A model generated the notes under the pieces. It did no database searches and had not been told where the DNA came from. It saw only the letters and a list, made by a program, of their open reading frames with translations. Positions 36,174 to 43,799 of a stretch of DNA of 64,000 bases are shown piece after piece. Location: the NCBI GenBank assembly GCA_009497875.2, contig CP032508.2:2852001-2916000 (forward strand), given 5' to 3'. The position numbers were made by a program, and so were the translations under genes. Each line of letters starts with the position of its first letter. The first letter of the stretch is position 1. This DNA is from a gamma proteobacterium SS-5 (GTDB lineage: Bacteria; Pseudomonadota; Gammaproteobacteria; Chromatiales; Chromatiaceae).

Positions 36174-36699
36174 GTGAAGCCTAATCCGCCTCCCTCCACC
36201 GGCCTCCGTCCCTGGGGCTTGCAGCGCCTGCCGCATCTGTTTGGCCTGGCCTTGGTGCTGGCGCTGCTGTGGCTGGTATTGTCCGGTCACTACAACCCAC
36301 TGTTGCTTGCCCTGGGTGCCTTTTCCGTGCTGCTGGTGGTGCTGCTCAACCTGCGCATGGACCTGCTCGATCACGAGACCCTGCCGCTGCACTTCGGCCT
36401 GGCCATAGCCCCCCTACTGGGCCTGGCTGTTGAAGGAGGTGGTGCTATCTAACCTGGATGTTATCAAATGTATCTGGCTGGGCACCGGCAGCATCTACCC
36501 GGCGGTGGCCTGCCTGCCGGTGCGACAGAAGACCGACCTGGGCCGGGTGATCTACGCCAACTCCATCACCCTGACGCCGGGCACCGTCACCATCGACCTG
36601 GATGATAACCGCATCCGCGTCCATGCCCTGACCCCGGCCGGGCTGGACGCCCTGCGCGAGGGGGAGATGAGCCGCCGCGTCGGGGCCCTGGAGCGCTGA
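36174..36699 (+). pseudogene. mnhE: mnhE/mrpE, cation antiporter subunit E, interrupted by a frameshift
   Basis: The first part, from GTG 36174, reads VKPNPPPSTGLRPWGLQRLP with two or three membrane helices to LHFGLAIAP. The second part continues one frame over: YWAWLLKEVVLSNLDVIKCI, then QKTDLGRVIYANSITLTPGT, the conserved end of MnhE. The switch falls in a run of six C (36409-36414); with five C the frame is continuous and the protein about 174 residues. So the gene is a single-base insertion away from intact. It may be a real null mutation, a sequencing error or a phase-variable tract. The downstream part ends in TGATG coupling to mnhF. Confidence 0.85.
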
Positions 36700-36995
36700 T
36701 GTTCATCGCCGTCACCCTTGCCATCCTGCTGACCATGCTACTGGTGCTGATCCGCGCCTTTTTCGGACCCACCCTGTACGACCGCATCCTGGCGGTGAAC
36801 ATGTTCGGCACCAAGACGGTGCTGCTGATCGCCGTACTGGGCTTTCTCATGGGACGGCCGGAGTTTCTCGACATCGCCCTGGTCTATGCCCTGATCAACT
36901 TCATCGCCATCATCGGCCTATTGCGTTATTTCGAGTACAACCAGGGGCAATTGCCGCGCAATAGCGAACCCACCTGCACGGATGACAGCCCCTGA
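36699..36995 (+). CDS. mnhF: Mrp-type antiporter subunit F
   Basis: 98 residues with three membrane helices: FIAVTLAILLTMLLVLIRAF, TKTVLLIAVLGFLMG and LDIALVYALINFIAIIGLLR. GPTLYDRILAVNMFGTKTV is the family signature. It is coupled to mnhE by a TGATG overlap and to mnhG by one base overlap. Subunit F is needed for assembly of the Mrp complex. A complete gene. Confidence 0.93.
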   Translation: MFIAVTLAILLTMLLVLIRAFFGPTLYDRILAVNMFGTKTVLLIAVLGFLMGRPEFLDIALVYALINFIAIIGLLRYFEYNQGQLPRNSEPTCTDDSP

Positions 36996-37336
36996 TGACC
37001 TGGCTTGCGGACATTCTCGACCTGCTCAGCTGGCTGGCTTTGATGGCCGGTGGCTTTTGCGTCTTCTCCGGTGGCCTGGGGCTTTTGCGCTTTCCCGATT
37101 TCTTCAGCCGTATGCACGCCGCCGGGGTGATGGATACCCTGGGTGCCGGGCTGATCCTGCTCGGCCTGCTGTTTCAGGTAGAGGACTGGCTGGTAGCGGT
37201 GAAACTGCTGCTGATCCTGGCATTCATCGGCCTGACCAGCCCCACCGCCTCTCACGCCCTGGCCAAGTCGGCCATTCACGGCGGCCTCAGGCCCCTGCTG
37301 GGGGAACAACTCAAGGCCGATGGAGGCAAAGACTGA
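36995..37336 (+). CDS. mnhG: Mrp-type antiporter subunit G
   Basis: 113 residues with three membrane helices. FCVFSGGLGLLRFPDFFSRM and HAAGVMDTLGAGLILLGLLF are the MnhG signature, followed by LTSPTASHALAKSAIHGGLR in part. It is overlapped at both ends by its neighbours (mnhF and mnhB). Small accessory subunit of the cation/proton antiporter. Confidence 0.93.
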   Translation: MTWLADILDLLSWLALMAGGFCVFSGGLGLLRFPDFFSRMHAAGVMDTLGAGLILLGLLFQVEDWLVAVKLLLILAFIGLTSPTASHALAKSAIHGGLRPLLGEQLKADGGKD

Positions 37337-38352
37337 TGGAGATCCTGGTCGATGTGGTACTGCTCAGCCTGCTGGTGATTACCGCCCTGGCCATCAACGG
37401 TACCAAGGATTTGTTTGCCTCCATCATGCTCACCGGCATCTACAGCCTGCTCTCGGCCAGTTTTTTCGTGCTTATGGACGCGGTGGACGTGGCCTTCACC
37501 GAGGCGGCGGTGGGCGCGGGCATAGCCACCCTGCTGATGCTCTCCTGCATGACCCTCACCGGCCAATACGAGCGCAAGCCGCGTCGCAGCCAGCAGGCGC
37601 TGGGGTTGCTGGTGGTCAGTATCACCGGCGTGCTGCTCTATTTCGGCACCCTGGACACGCCCAACTTCGGCGATGCCCACTCCCCCATCCAGGACCACCT
37701 GGCACCCCATTATCTGCACCAGTCGATGGCGGAGATCGGCATCCCCAACGTGGTCACCTCAGTGCTGGCCAGCTATCGGGGCTTTGATACCTTTGGCGAG
37801 ACGGTGGTGATCTTTACCGCCGGCATCGGCGTACTGGCCCTGATCGGCTTCAGGCCCAAGCGCAAGACCGACGGCCAGTTGCAAAGCCTGGTCGCCCCCA
37901 TGCACCATCAGAAGATCCTGCGCGTGCTGAGCAAGCTGCTGATCCCGCCCATACTGCTGTTCGCCCTCTATGTGCAGTTCCACGGCGACTACGGCCCCGG
38001 CGGCGGCTTTCAGGCCGGAGTGATCTTCGCCGCCGCCATCATCCTCTACGCCATGATCTTCGGCGTGGATATCGCCCGCCGCGCCTTTCCCGATGCCGCC
38101 GTGCGCCTGCTCGCCGCCCTCGGCGTGCTGCTCTACGGCAGCGTCGGCCTGGTATCCCTGCTCTCGGGCAAGCATTTTCTCGACTACAGCATCCTCGGCG
38201 ACACCCCCCAGCACGGCCAGCACTGGGGCATACTGCTGGTGGAGCTGGGCGTGGGCATTACCGTGACATCGGTGATGCTGATCATTTTTTTCACCTTCTC
38301 CGCTCGGGTGGACCGCCGCGGCCGTGATGGCGATGCGAGTCAACGCCAATGA
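37336..38352 (+). CDS. mnhB: Fused MrpA-tail (DUF4040) and MrpB subunit
   Basis: 338 residues from ATG 37336, overlapping the mnhG stop. The N-terminal half (MEILVDVVLLSLLVITALAI, IYSLLSASFFVLMDAVDVAF, EAAVGAGIATLLMLSCMTL) is the DUF4040 / MbhD region, which in ordinary Mrp systems is the C-terminus of MrpA. A loop region resembling MbhE follows (VTSVLASYRGFDTFGETVVI). The C-terminal half is MrpB: LYVQFHGDYGPGGGFQAGVI and onward. So the MrpA tail is here joined to MrpB rather than to the ND5-like part, which is encoded separately. At least eight membrane helices. Confidence 0.88.
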   Translation: MEILVDVVLLSLLVITALAINGTKDLFASIMLTGIYSLLSASFFVLMDAVDVAFTEAAVGAGIATLLMLSCMTLTGQYERKPRRSQQALGLLVVSITGVLLYFGTLDTPNFGDAHSPIQDHLAPHYLHQSMAEIGIPNVVTSVLASYRGFDTFGETVVIFTAGIGVLALIGFRPKRKTDGQLQSLVAPMHHQKILRVLSKLLIPPILLFALYVQFHGDYGPGGGFQAGVIFAAAIILYAMIFGVDIARRAFPDAAVRLLAALGVLLYGSVGLVSLLSGKHFLDYSILGDTPQHGQHWGILLVELGVGITVTSVMLIIFFTFSARVDRRGRDGDASQRQ

Positions 38353-38354
38353 GC

Positions 38355-38461
38355 TACTCTGAAACATCCGTGACAACTGCCGAGTCCCGAATCCCGAGTC
38401 CCGCAGCGGCCAAGGAATACGTCATACTCCAGGTTGCCGCTGCGCACACCATGGGCCTTGC
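38355..38461. repeat. Inserted GAAACATCCGTG...CCCGAGTCCC element inside the Mrp operon
   Basis: 107 bases between mnhB and mnhC, homologous to 6136-6200 and its right flank. Both sides carry CCAATGAGC (38346-38354 and 38462-38470), which includes the mnhB stop TGA on the left and the mnhC ATG on the right. The simplest history is insertion into an ancestral ATGA stop/start overlap with a 9-base target duplication that kept both genes intact. Confidence 0.8.
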
Positions 38462-38464
38462 CCA

Positions 38465-38830
38465 ATGAGCGCCCTGCTGCATTACAACTATTGGATAGTC
38501 ATCGTGTTGATGATGATCGGCTTTTACATCGTCATCACCCACTCCAACCTGATCAAGAAACTGCTTGGCCTGAGCATCTTCCAGACCTCTGTGTTTATCC
38601 TCTACATCAGCATGGGCAAGGTGATTGGCGGCAGCGCCCCCATCCTCAGCGACAAGGTACAGATCTACTCCAACCCCCTGCCCCATGTGCTGATCCTTAC
38701 CGCCATCGTGGTCGGCATAGCCACCACCGCCCTGGGCCTGGCCCTGGTGGTACGCCTGCGCGAGGCCTACGGCAGCATTGAGGAGGAGGATATCCAGGCC
38801 CAGGAACGCGATGAGGGTCAGGCACCATGA
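38465..38830 (+). CDS. mnhC: Mrp-type antiporter subunit C (NuoK-like)
   Basis: 121 residues with three membrane helices: YWIVIVLMMIGFYIVITHSN, the NuoK-like LIKKLLGLSIFQTSVFILYI, and VLILTAIVVGIATTALGLAL. The acidic tail (IEEEDIQAQERDEG) is cytoplasmic. It overlaps mnhD by four bases. The upstream spacing is enlarged by a 107-base inserted repeat, the only loose junction in this operon. Confidence 0.92.
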   Translation: MSALLHYNYWIVIVLMMIGFYIVITHSNLIKKLLGLSIFQTSVFILYISMGKVIGGSAPILSDKVQIYSNPLPHVLILTAIVVGIATTALGLALVVRLREAYGSIEEEDIQAQERDEGQAP

Positions 38831-40314
38831 TGCAGCATTTGCCCGTATTGCAGGTGATCGTGCCCCTGCTGGCCGCGCCCCTGGCCCTGCTGCTGCGCCC
38901 CTCGCGGCTGGCCTGGCTGTTTGCCCTGATTGCCAGCGGCGCGGGGCTGTTCATCTCCCTCTCCCTGCTTGCCCAGGTGCTGGAGCAGGGCACCCTGATC
39001 TATGCCCTGGGCGGTTGGGCCGCGCCCATCGGCATCGAATACCGCATCGACCGGCTCAATGCCTTTGTCCTGCTGCTGGTGTCCCTGATCGGCTTTGTCG
39101 TCCTGCTTGCCGCGGATACCAGCATCCGGCGCGAGATCGATGAGGACAAGCAGCCCTACTTCTACAGCCTCTATCTGCTCTGCATGGCGGGCCTGCTGGG
39201 CATTGTCGCCACCGGCGACGCCTTCAATGTGTTCGTCTTTCTGGAGATCTCCGCCCTGTCCACCTATACGCTGATCGCCATGGGGCGGGATCGGCGAGCG
39301 CTCTGGGCCTCCTATCAATACCTGATCATGGGCACCATTGGCGCTACATTCATCCTCATTGGCATCGGCCTGCTGTATATGATGACCGGCACCCTGAACA
39401 TGCACGATTTGGCCCTGCGCCTGCCGGCGGTGCAGAACAGCGCCACCGTGCTTACCGCCACGGCTTTTTTCGTGGTCGGGGTCTGCCTCAAGCTGGCCCT
39501 GTTCCCCATGCACCTGTGGCTGCCCAACGCCTATGCCTATGCGCCGTCCATCGTCACCGCATTGCTTGCCGCCACCGCGACCAAGGTGGCCATCTATGTA
39601 CTGATCCGCTTCGTTTTCACCATCTTTGGCCTGGACTTCGCCTTCGACTCCCTGCCGGTACACGAGATGCTGTTGGTGCTGGGGGTGGTCGGCATCCTGG
39701 TGGCCTCGGTGCTGGCCATCGCCCAGAGCAACGTCAAGCGCCTGTTCGCCTACTCCAGCGTGGCGCAGATCGGCTACATGGTGCTGGGCATAGGCCTGGC
39801 CAACACCACCGGACTCACCGCCAGCCTGCTGCACCTGTTCAATCACGCCCTGATGAAGGGTGCCTTGTTTCTGGCCTTGGCTGGGGTGTTTTACCGCCTC
39901 AGCACGGTGGAGCTGAAATCTTTCCAGGGCCTGGGACGGCAAATGCCCCTGACCCTGGCCGCCATTGTCATCGGCGGCCTGAGCCTGGTGGGGGTGCCGC
40001 TCACGGTAGGCTTTGTCAGCAAGTGGTATCTGGTGCTGGCGATCCTGGAACGGGGCTGGTGGCCTCTGGCCTTTCTGGTGATGCTCGGCTCCCTGCTGGC
40101 CCTGGTCTATCTCTGGCGTATCGTTGAGATGGCCTATTTCAGCCCGGCCCCGGCCGATGGCGGCAATCCCCCGGTCAAGGAGGCCCCACTGATGATCCTG
40201 CTGCCCACCTGGCTGTTGGTCATCGCCAATGTCTATTTTGGCCTGGACACGGACCTGACGGTGAGCCTGGCCAGTCTGGCCTCCATTGAACTCTTTACCC
40301 CGGTGGTGCCATGA
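38827..40314 (+). CDS. mnhD: Mrp-type antiporter subunit D (first ND2/4/5-like proton-channel subunit)
   Basis: 495 residues, about 14 membrane helices. The proton-pump signature region has the conserved Glu in FNVFVFLEISALSTYTLIAM and Lys in GVCLKLALFPMHLWLPNAYA; SNVKRLFAYSSVAQIGYMVL and HLFNHALMKGALFLALAGVF follow, typical for MrpD and NuoN/M. It overlaps the next gene by four bases. It belongs to the ancestor family shared with complex I and membrane-bound hydrogenases. Confidence 0.93.
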   Translation: MMQHLPVLQVIVPLLAAPLALLLRPSRLAWLFALIASGAGLFISLSLLAQVLEQGTLIYALGGWAAPIGIEYRIDRLNAFVLLLVSLIGFVVLLAADTSIRREIDEDKQPYFYSLYLLCMAGLLGIVATGDAFNVFVFLEISALSTYTLIAMGRDRRALWASYQYLIMGTIGATFILIGIGLLYMMTGTLNMHDLALRLPAVQNSATVLTATAFFVVGVCLKLALFPMHLWLPNAYAYAPSIVTALLAATATKVAIYVLIRFVFTIFGLDFAFDSLPVHEMLLVLGVVGILVASVLAIAQSNVKRLFAYSSVAQIGYMVLGIGLANTTGLTASLLHLFNHALMKGALFLALAGVFYRLSTVELKSFQGLGRQMPLTLAAIVIGGLSLVGVPLTVGFVSKWYLVLAILERGWWPLAFLVMLGSLLALVYLWRIVEMAYFSPAPADGGNPPVKEAPLMILLPTWLLVIANVYFGLDTDLTVSLASLASIELFTPVVP

Positions 40315-41789
40315 GCCTGGGCCTGAACCTTGAGCTGGGCTTGAACCTGGCCCTGCTGCTGCCCTGGCTGGCGGCCCCTCTGCTGCTGTCCCTGCGCCGC
40401 TGGCCTAATCTGCGCGAGGCGGTCACCCTGCTGAGCGGGATTGGCCTGTTCCTGCTGGTGTTTGGCCTCTATCAGGCCCATCTGGATGGCCAGCGGTTGC
40501 AACTGCACTGGCTGGAGGTCATGCCCGGCCTGAGCCTCAGCTTCCAACTGGAGGCCCTGAGCCTGCTGTTTGCCCTGGTGGCCAGCGCCCTCTGGCCGGT
40601 CACCAGCCTCTATGCCATCGGCTACATGCGCGCCCACGACGAGGCCCATCAGACCCGCTTTTATATCTGCTTCGCCATCGCCATAGGTGCCACCATGGGC
40701 CTGGCCTTCAGCGACAACCTGTTCAGCCTGTTTATCTTTTATGAAGTCCTGACCCTGTCCACCTATCCCCTGGTGACCCATGCCGGCACAGACAGGGCGA
40801 AGCGGGGCGGGCGGGTCTATCTGGGTATACTGATGACCACCTCCATCGGCTTCCTGCTGCTGGCCATCATCGCCACCTGGCTGCACGCGGGCCGTCTGGA
40901 CTTCAGCCCCGGCGGCATCTTTCAAGGCCAGCTGGAACCTTGGCTTGGCAGCCTGCTGCTGGCACTGTTTGTGTTCGGTATCGGCAAGGCGGCGATCATG
41001 CCCTTCCACCGCTGGCTGCCAGCGGCCATGGTGGCACCGACCCCGGTCAGCGCCCTGCTCCACGCCGTGGCCGTGGTCAAGGCCGGGGCCTTCAGCCTGC
41101 TCAAGGTGGCAGCCTTCATCTTTGGCCTGGACCTGCTCAAGGATCTCCCCGCCACCGACTGGCTGCTCTATCTGGCCGGCATCAGCGTGGTGCTGGCCTC
41201 CCTGGTGGCCCTGACTAAGGACAACCTCAAGGCGCGACTGGCCTATTCCACCATCGGCCAACTGGGCTACATCAGCATCGGTGCCCTGCTCGCCACCCAG
41301 TCGGGGTTGATTGGCGGGGCCATGCACATCGCCGCCCATGCCTTTGGCAAGATCACCCTGTTCTTCTGTGCTGGGGCCATCTACATCGCCCTGCACAAGA
41401 CCGAGATCAGCGACATGCGCGGCATCGGCCGCCAGATGCCCCTGACCCTGGCGGCCTTTTTCATCGGCGCGGTGAGCATCATCGGCCTGCCCCCCAGCGG
41501 CGGTGCCTGGAGCAAGTGGTTTTTGGTGCTGGGCGCCCTGGATGCCGGTCAGCTGGCGCTGATGGCCGCGCTCATGTTCAGCTCCCTGTTGAATATCGCC
41601 TATCTGCTGCCGATTCCTTATCGCGCCTTCTTCCCCAACGACGGTCGGCCGGTGTGGCAGCCGCAGGCCCGACAGGAGGCACCCCTGCCCATGCTCATCG
41701 CCATCGGCCTGAGTGCCTCGGCCAGTCTGGCGCTGTTTTTCTATCCGCAGCCGTTCTATCGACTGGCCAGCGGGATACTTGGAGGTTAG
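40311..41789 (+). CDS. Second ND4/5-like antiporter subunit (MrpA/MrpD type)
   Basis: 492 residues, about 14 membrane helices. The key residues are in LFSLFIFYEVLTLSTYPLVT (Glu) and GIGKAAIMPFHRWLPAAMVA (Lys), followed by PTPVSALLHAVAVVKAGAFS, DNLKARLAYSTIGQLGYISI and HIAAHAFGKITLFFCAGAIY. PTPVSALLHA is the pattern of NuoL/MrpA-type subunits, so this protein probably stands for the missing N-terminal two thirds of MrpA, whose tail is fused to MrpB upstream. That is inference. It overlaps mnhD. Confidence 0.88.
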   Translation: MSLGLNLELGLNLALLLPWLAAPLLLSLRRWPNLREAVTLLSGIGLFLLVFGLYQAHLDGQRLQLHWLEVMPGLSLSFQLEALSLLFALVASALWPVTSLYAIGYMRAHDEAHQTRFYICFAIAIGATMGLAFSDNLFSLFIFYEVLTLSTYPLVTHAGTDRAKRGGRVYLGILMTTSIGFLLLAIIATWLHAGRLDFSPGGIFQGQLEPWLGSLLLALFVFGIGKAAIMPFHRWLPAAMVAPTPVSALLHAVAVVKAGAFSLLKVAAFIFGLDLLKDLPATDWLLYLAGISVVLASLVALTKDNLKARLAYSTIGQLGYISIGALLATQSGLIGGAMHIAAHAFGKITLFFCAGAIYIALHKTEISDMRGIGRQMPLTLAAFFIGAVSIIGLPPSGGAWSKWFLVLGALDAGQLALMAALMFSSLLNIAYLLPIPYRAFFPNDGRPVWQPQARQEAPLPMLIAIGLSASASLALFFYPQPFYRLASGILGG

Positions 41790-41791
41790 CC

Positions 41792-42106
41792 ATGGCGACT
41801 CAACCGGACACCCAGGTTTATCTGTTCGATAAGCCCGCCAACGTCAAACGCCTGCTGCGCGGGCTCTATGTCGCCTGCGGACTGCTGGTGGCGCTGGATT
41901 TTGTCATCCACCGCCACGTGCTGCATGACTGGGAGAAGATCCCCGCCTTCTATGCCCTCTATGGCTTTGTCGGTTGCGTACTGCTGGTGCTGATCGCCAA
42001 GGGCATGCGCCGCTTTCTGATGCGGCCCGAGGACTATTATCTGCGCCGGGAGCAGGGGCCAGGCCCGCTGCCGGATGACACGGAAACGCAACAGGGTCCA
42101 CACTAG
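41792..42106 (+). CDS. Small two-helix membrane protein of the Mrp operon
   Basis: 104 residues from ATG 41792, two bases after the previous stop and directly abutting the next gene (TAGATG). Two membrane helices (GLYVACGLLVALDFVIH and IPAFYALYGFVGCVLLVLIA) are followed by a cytoplasmic tail with RRFLMRPEDYYLRREQGP. No standard Mrp subunit matches. Its tight placement between two large pump subunits suggests a real accessory subunit of this complex. Confidence 0.8.
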   Translation: MATQPDTQVYLFDKPANVKRLLRGLYVACGLLVALDFVIHRHVLHDWEKIPAFYALYGFVGCVLLVLIAKGMRRFLMRPEDYYLRREQGPGPLPDDTETQQGPH

Positions 42107-43795
42107 ATGAGCGCCTTGCATCCCTTCATCCCCTTTCTGATTGGTGCCCTGCTGGCCGGGCTGCTGCGCGGCCCCCTGCGCTCGGCCCTGGTGCTGGCCA
42201 CACCCCTGATCGGTGGCTATCTGTTGTGGTTGACCCCGCTTGGGACGCAGAGCCAGATGCTGTTCATGGGCATGGAGCTGATGCCCTACCGGGTCGATCA
42301 GCTCAGCCTGGTGTTTGGCTATATCTTTCACATCGCCGGTTTCATTGGCGTGCTCTATGCGCTGCATGTCAAGGATAGCCTGCAGCAGGTCAGTGCCTTG
42401 CTCTATGCCGGCAGCGCCATAGGCGCGGTGTTTGCCGGTGACCTGCTGACCCTGTTCATTTTCTGGGAACTGCTGGCCCTGAGTTCGGTATTTCTGATCT
42501 GGGCGCGGCGTAGCGAGCGCTCCTTCCGTGCCGGCCAGCGTTATCTGATCATCCAGGTGCTCTCCGGTGTGCTCCTGCTCGGCGGCGCCCTGCTGCATTA
42601 CCGCAACAGCGGCAGCCTGGCCTTTGATTTCATTGGCCTTGGCGGCCTGTCCGGCTGGCTGATTTTCCTCGCCTTTGGCATCAAGTGCGCCTTCCCCCTG
42701 CTGCACAACTGGTTGACCGATGCCTACCCCGAGGCCACCCCCACCGGCACCGTGTTCCTCAGCGCCTTCACCACCAAGGTGGCGGTCTATGCCCTGGCAC
42801 GGGGCTATCCCGGTACCGAATTGTTGGTCTATATCGGCGTCACCATGGCCTGTTTCCCGATCTTCTTTGCCGTGATCGAGAACGACCTGCGCCGGGTGCT
42901 GGCCTACAGCATGATCAACCAGATCGGCTTCATGGTGGTGGGCATAGGCATAGGCACCGCCCTGGCGCTCAATGGGGCGGTGTCCCACGCCTTCAACGAC
43001 ATCCTGTTCAAGGGGCTGCTGTTCATGAGCATGGGCGCGGTGCTGCAGATGACCGGCACCATCAATGGCTCGGCCCTTGGCGGCCTGTACAAGACCATGC
43101 CCAAGACCACCATCCTGTGCATCATCGGCGCAGCCTCGATCTCCGCCTTCCCCCTGTTCAGTGGCTTTGTCAGCAAGTCCATGGTGATGAGCGCGGCACT
43201 GCAGGAGGGCTATCACATCAGCTGGCTGCTGCTGCTCTTCTCCGCCGCCGGGGTGTTCCATCACGCCGGGATCAAGATCCCCTACTTCGCCTTCTTCGCC
43301 CACGACAGCGGTATCCGCACCAGTGATCCGCCCCTGAACATGCTGCTGGCCATGGCGCTGGCGGCGGCCATCTCCATGTTCATCGGCGTCTATCCCTGGA
43401 CCCTGTACAGCATTCTGCCGTTTGATACCGGCTACAATCCCTTCGACGCCACCCATATACTGACCCAGACCCAGTTGCTGTTCTTCTCCGCCCTGGCCTT
43501 TGTCTGGCTCAACCTGCGCGGCTACTATCCACCGGAGCTGCCCTCGGTGAATCTGGATGCGGAATGGTTCTACCGCCGCTTGGTCCCCGCCAGCCTGGGT
43601 CTGCTCGGTCGCTATCTGGTTCCGGCCTACCGCGGTCTGATCCAGCTGATTTCCAACCCATGGCAACGCTTAGGTCCGCAACTGCTGCGCCAGCAGGGGC
43701 CACAGGGCCTGCTGGCCCGCGCCTGGCCCAGTGGTAGCATGGTGCTCTGGGTTGCCATCATCCTGGCCACTTACCTGTTGTTCTATTATCTCTAG
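42107..43795 (+). CDS. Third ND-like antiporter subunit (MrpD-like)
   Basis: 562 residues, about 14 membrane helices. GDLLTLFIFWELLALSSVFL (Glu) and AFGIKCAFPLLHNWLTDAYP (Lys) are the conserved charged pair of the proton-channel family; then EATPTGTVFLSAFTTKVAVY, ENDLRRVLAYSMINQIGFMV, HAFNDILFKGLLFMSMGAVL. A long C-terminal part (from about residue 470) with an amphipathic helix and a last membrane helix is unusual and is reminiscent of the lateral arm of NuoL. It is the third such subunit in one operon; nhaD starts five bases after it. Confidence 0.9.
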   Translation: MSALHPFIPFLIGALLAGLLRGPLRSALVLATPLIGGYLLWLTPLGTQSQMLFMGMELMPYRVDQLSLVFGYIFHIAGFIGVLYALHVKDSLQQVSALLYAGSAIGAVFAGDLLTLFIFWELLALSSVFLIWARRSERSFRAGQRYLIIQVLSGVLLLGGALLHYRNSGSLAFDFIGLGGLSGWLIFLAFGIKCAFPLLHNWLTDAYPEATPTGTVFLSAFTTKVAVYALARGYPGTELLVYIGVTMACFPIFFAVIENDLRRVLAYSMINQIGFMVVGIGIGTALALNGAVSHAFNDILFKGLLFMSMGAVLQMTGTINGSALGGLYKTMPKTTILCIIGAASISAFPLFSGFVSKSMVMSAALQEGYHISWLLLLFSAAGVFHHAGIKIPYFAFFAHDSGIRTSDPPLNMLLAMALAAAISMFIGVYPWTLYSILPFDTGYNPFDATHILTQTQLLFFSALAFVWLNLRGYYPPELPSVNLDAEWFYRRLVPASLGLLGRYLVPAYRGLIQLISNPWQRLGPQLLRQQGPQGLLARAWPSGSMVLWVAIILATYLLFYYL

Positions 43796-43799
43796 GCCT

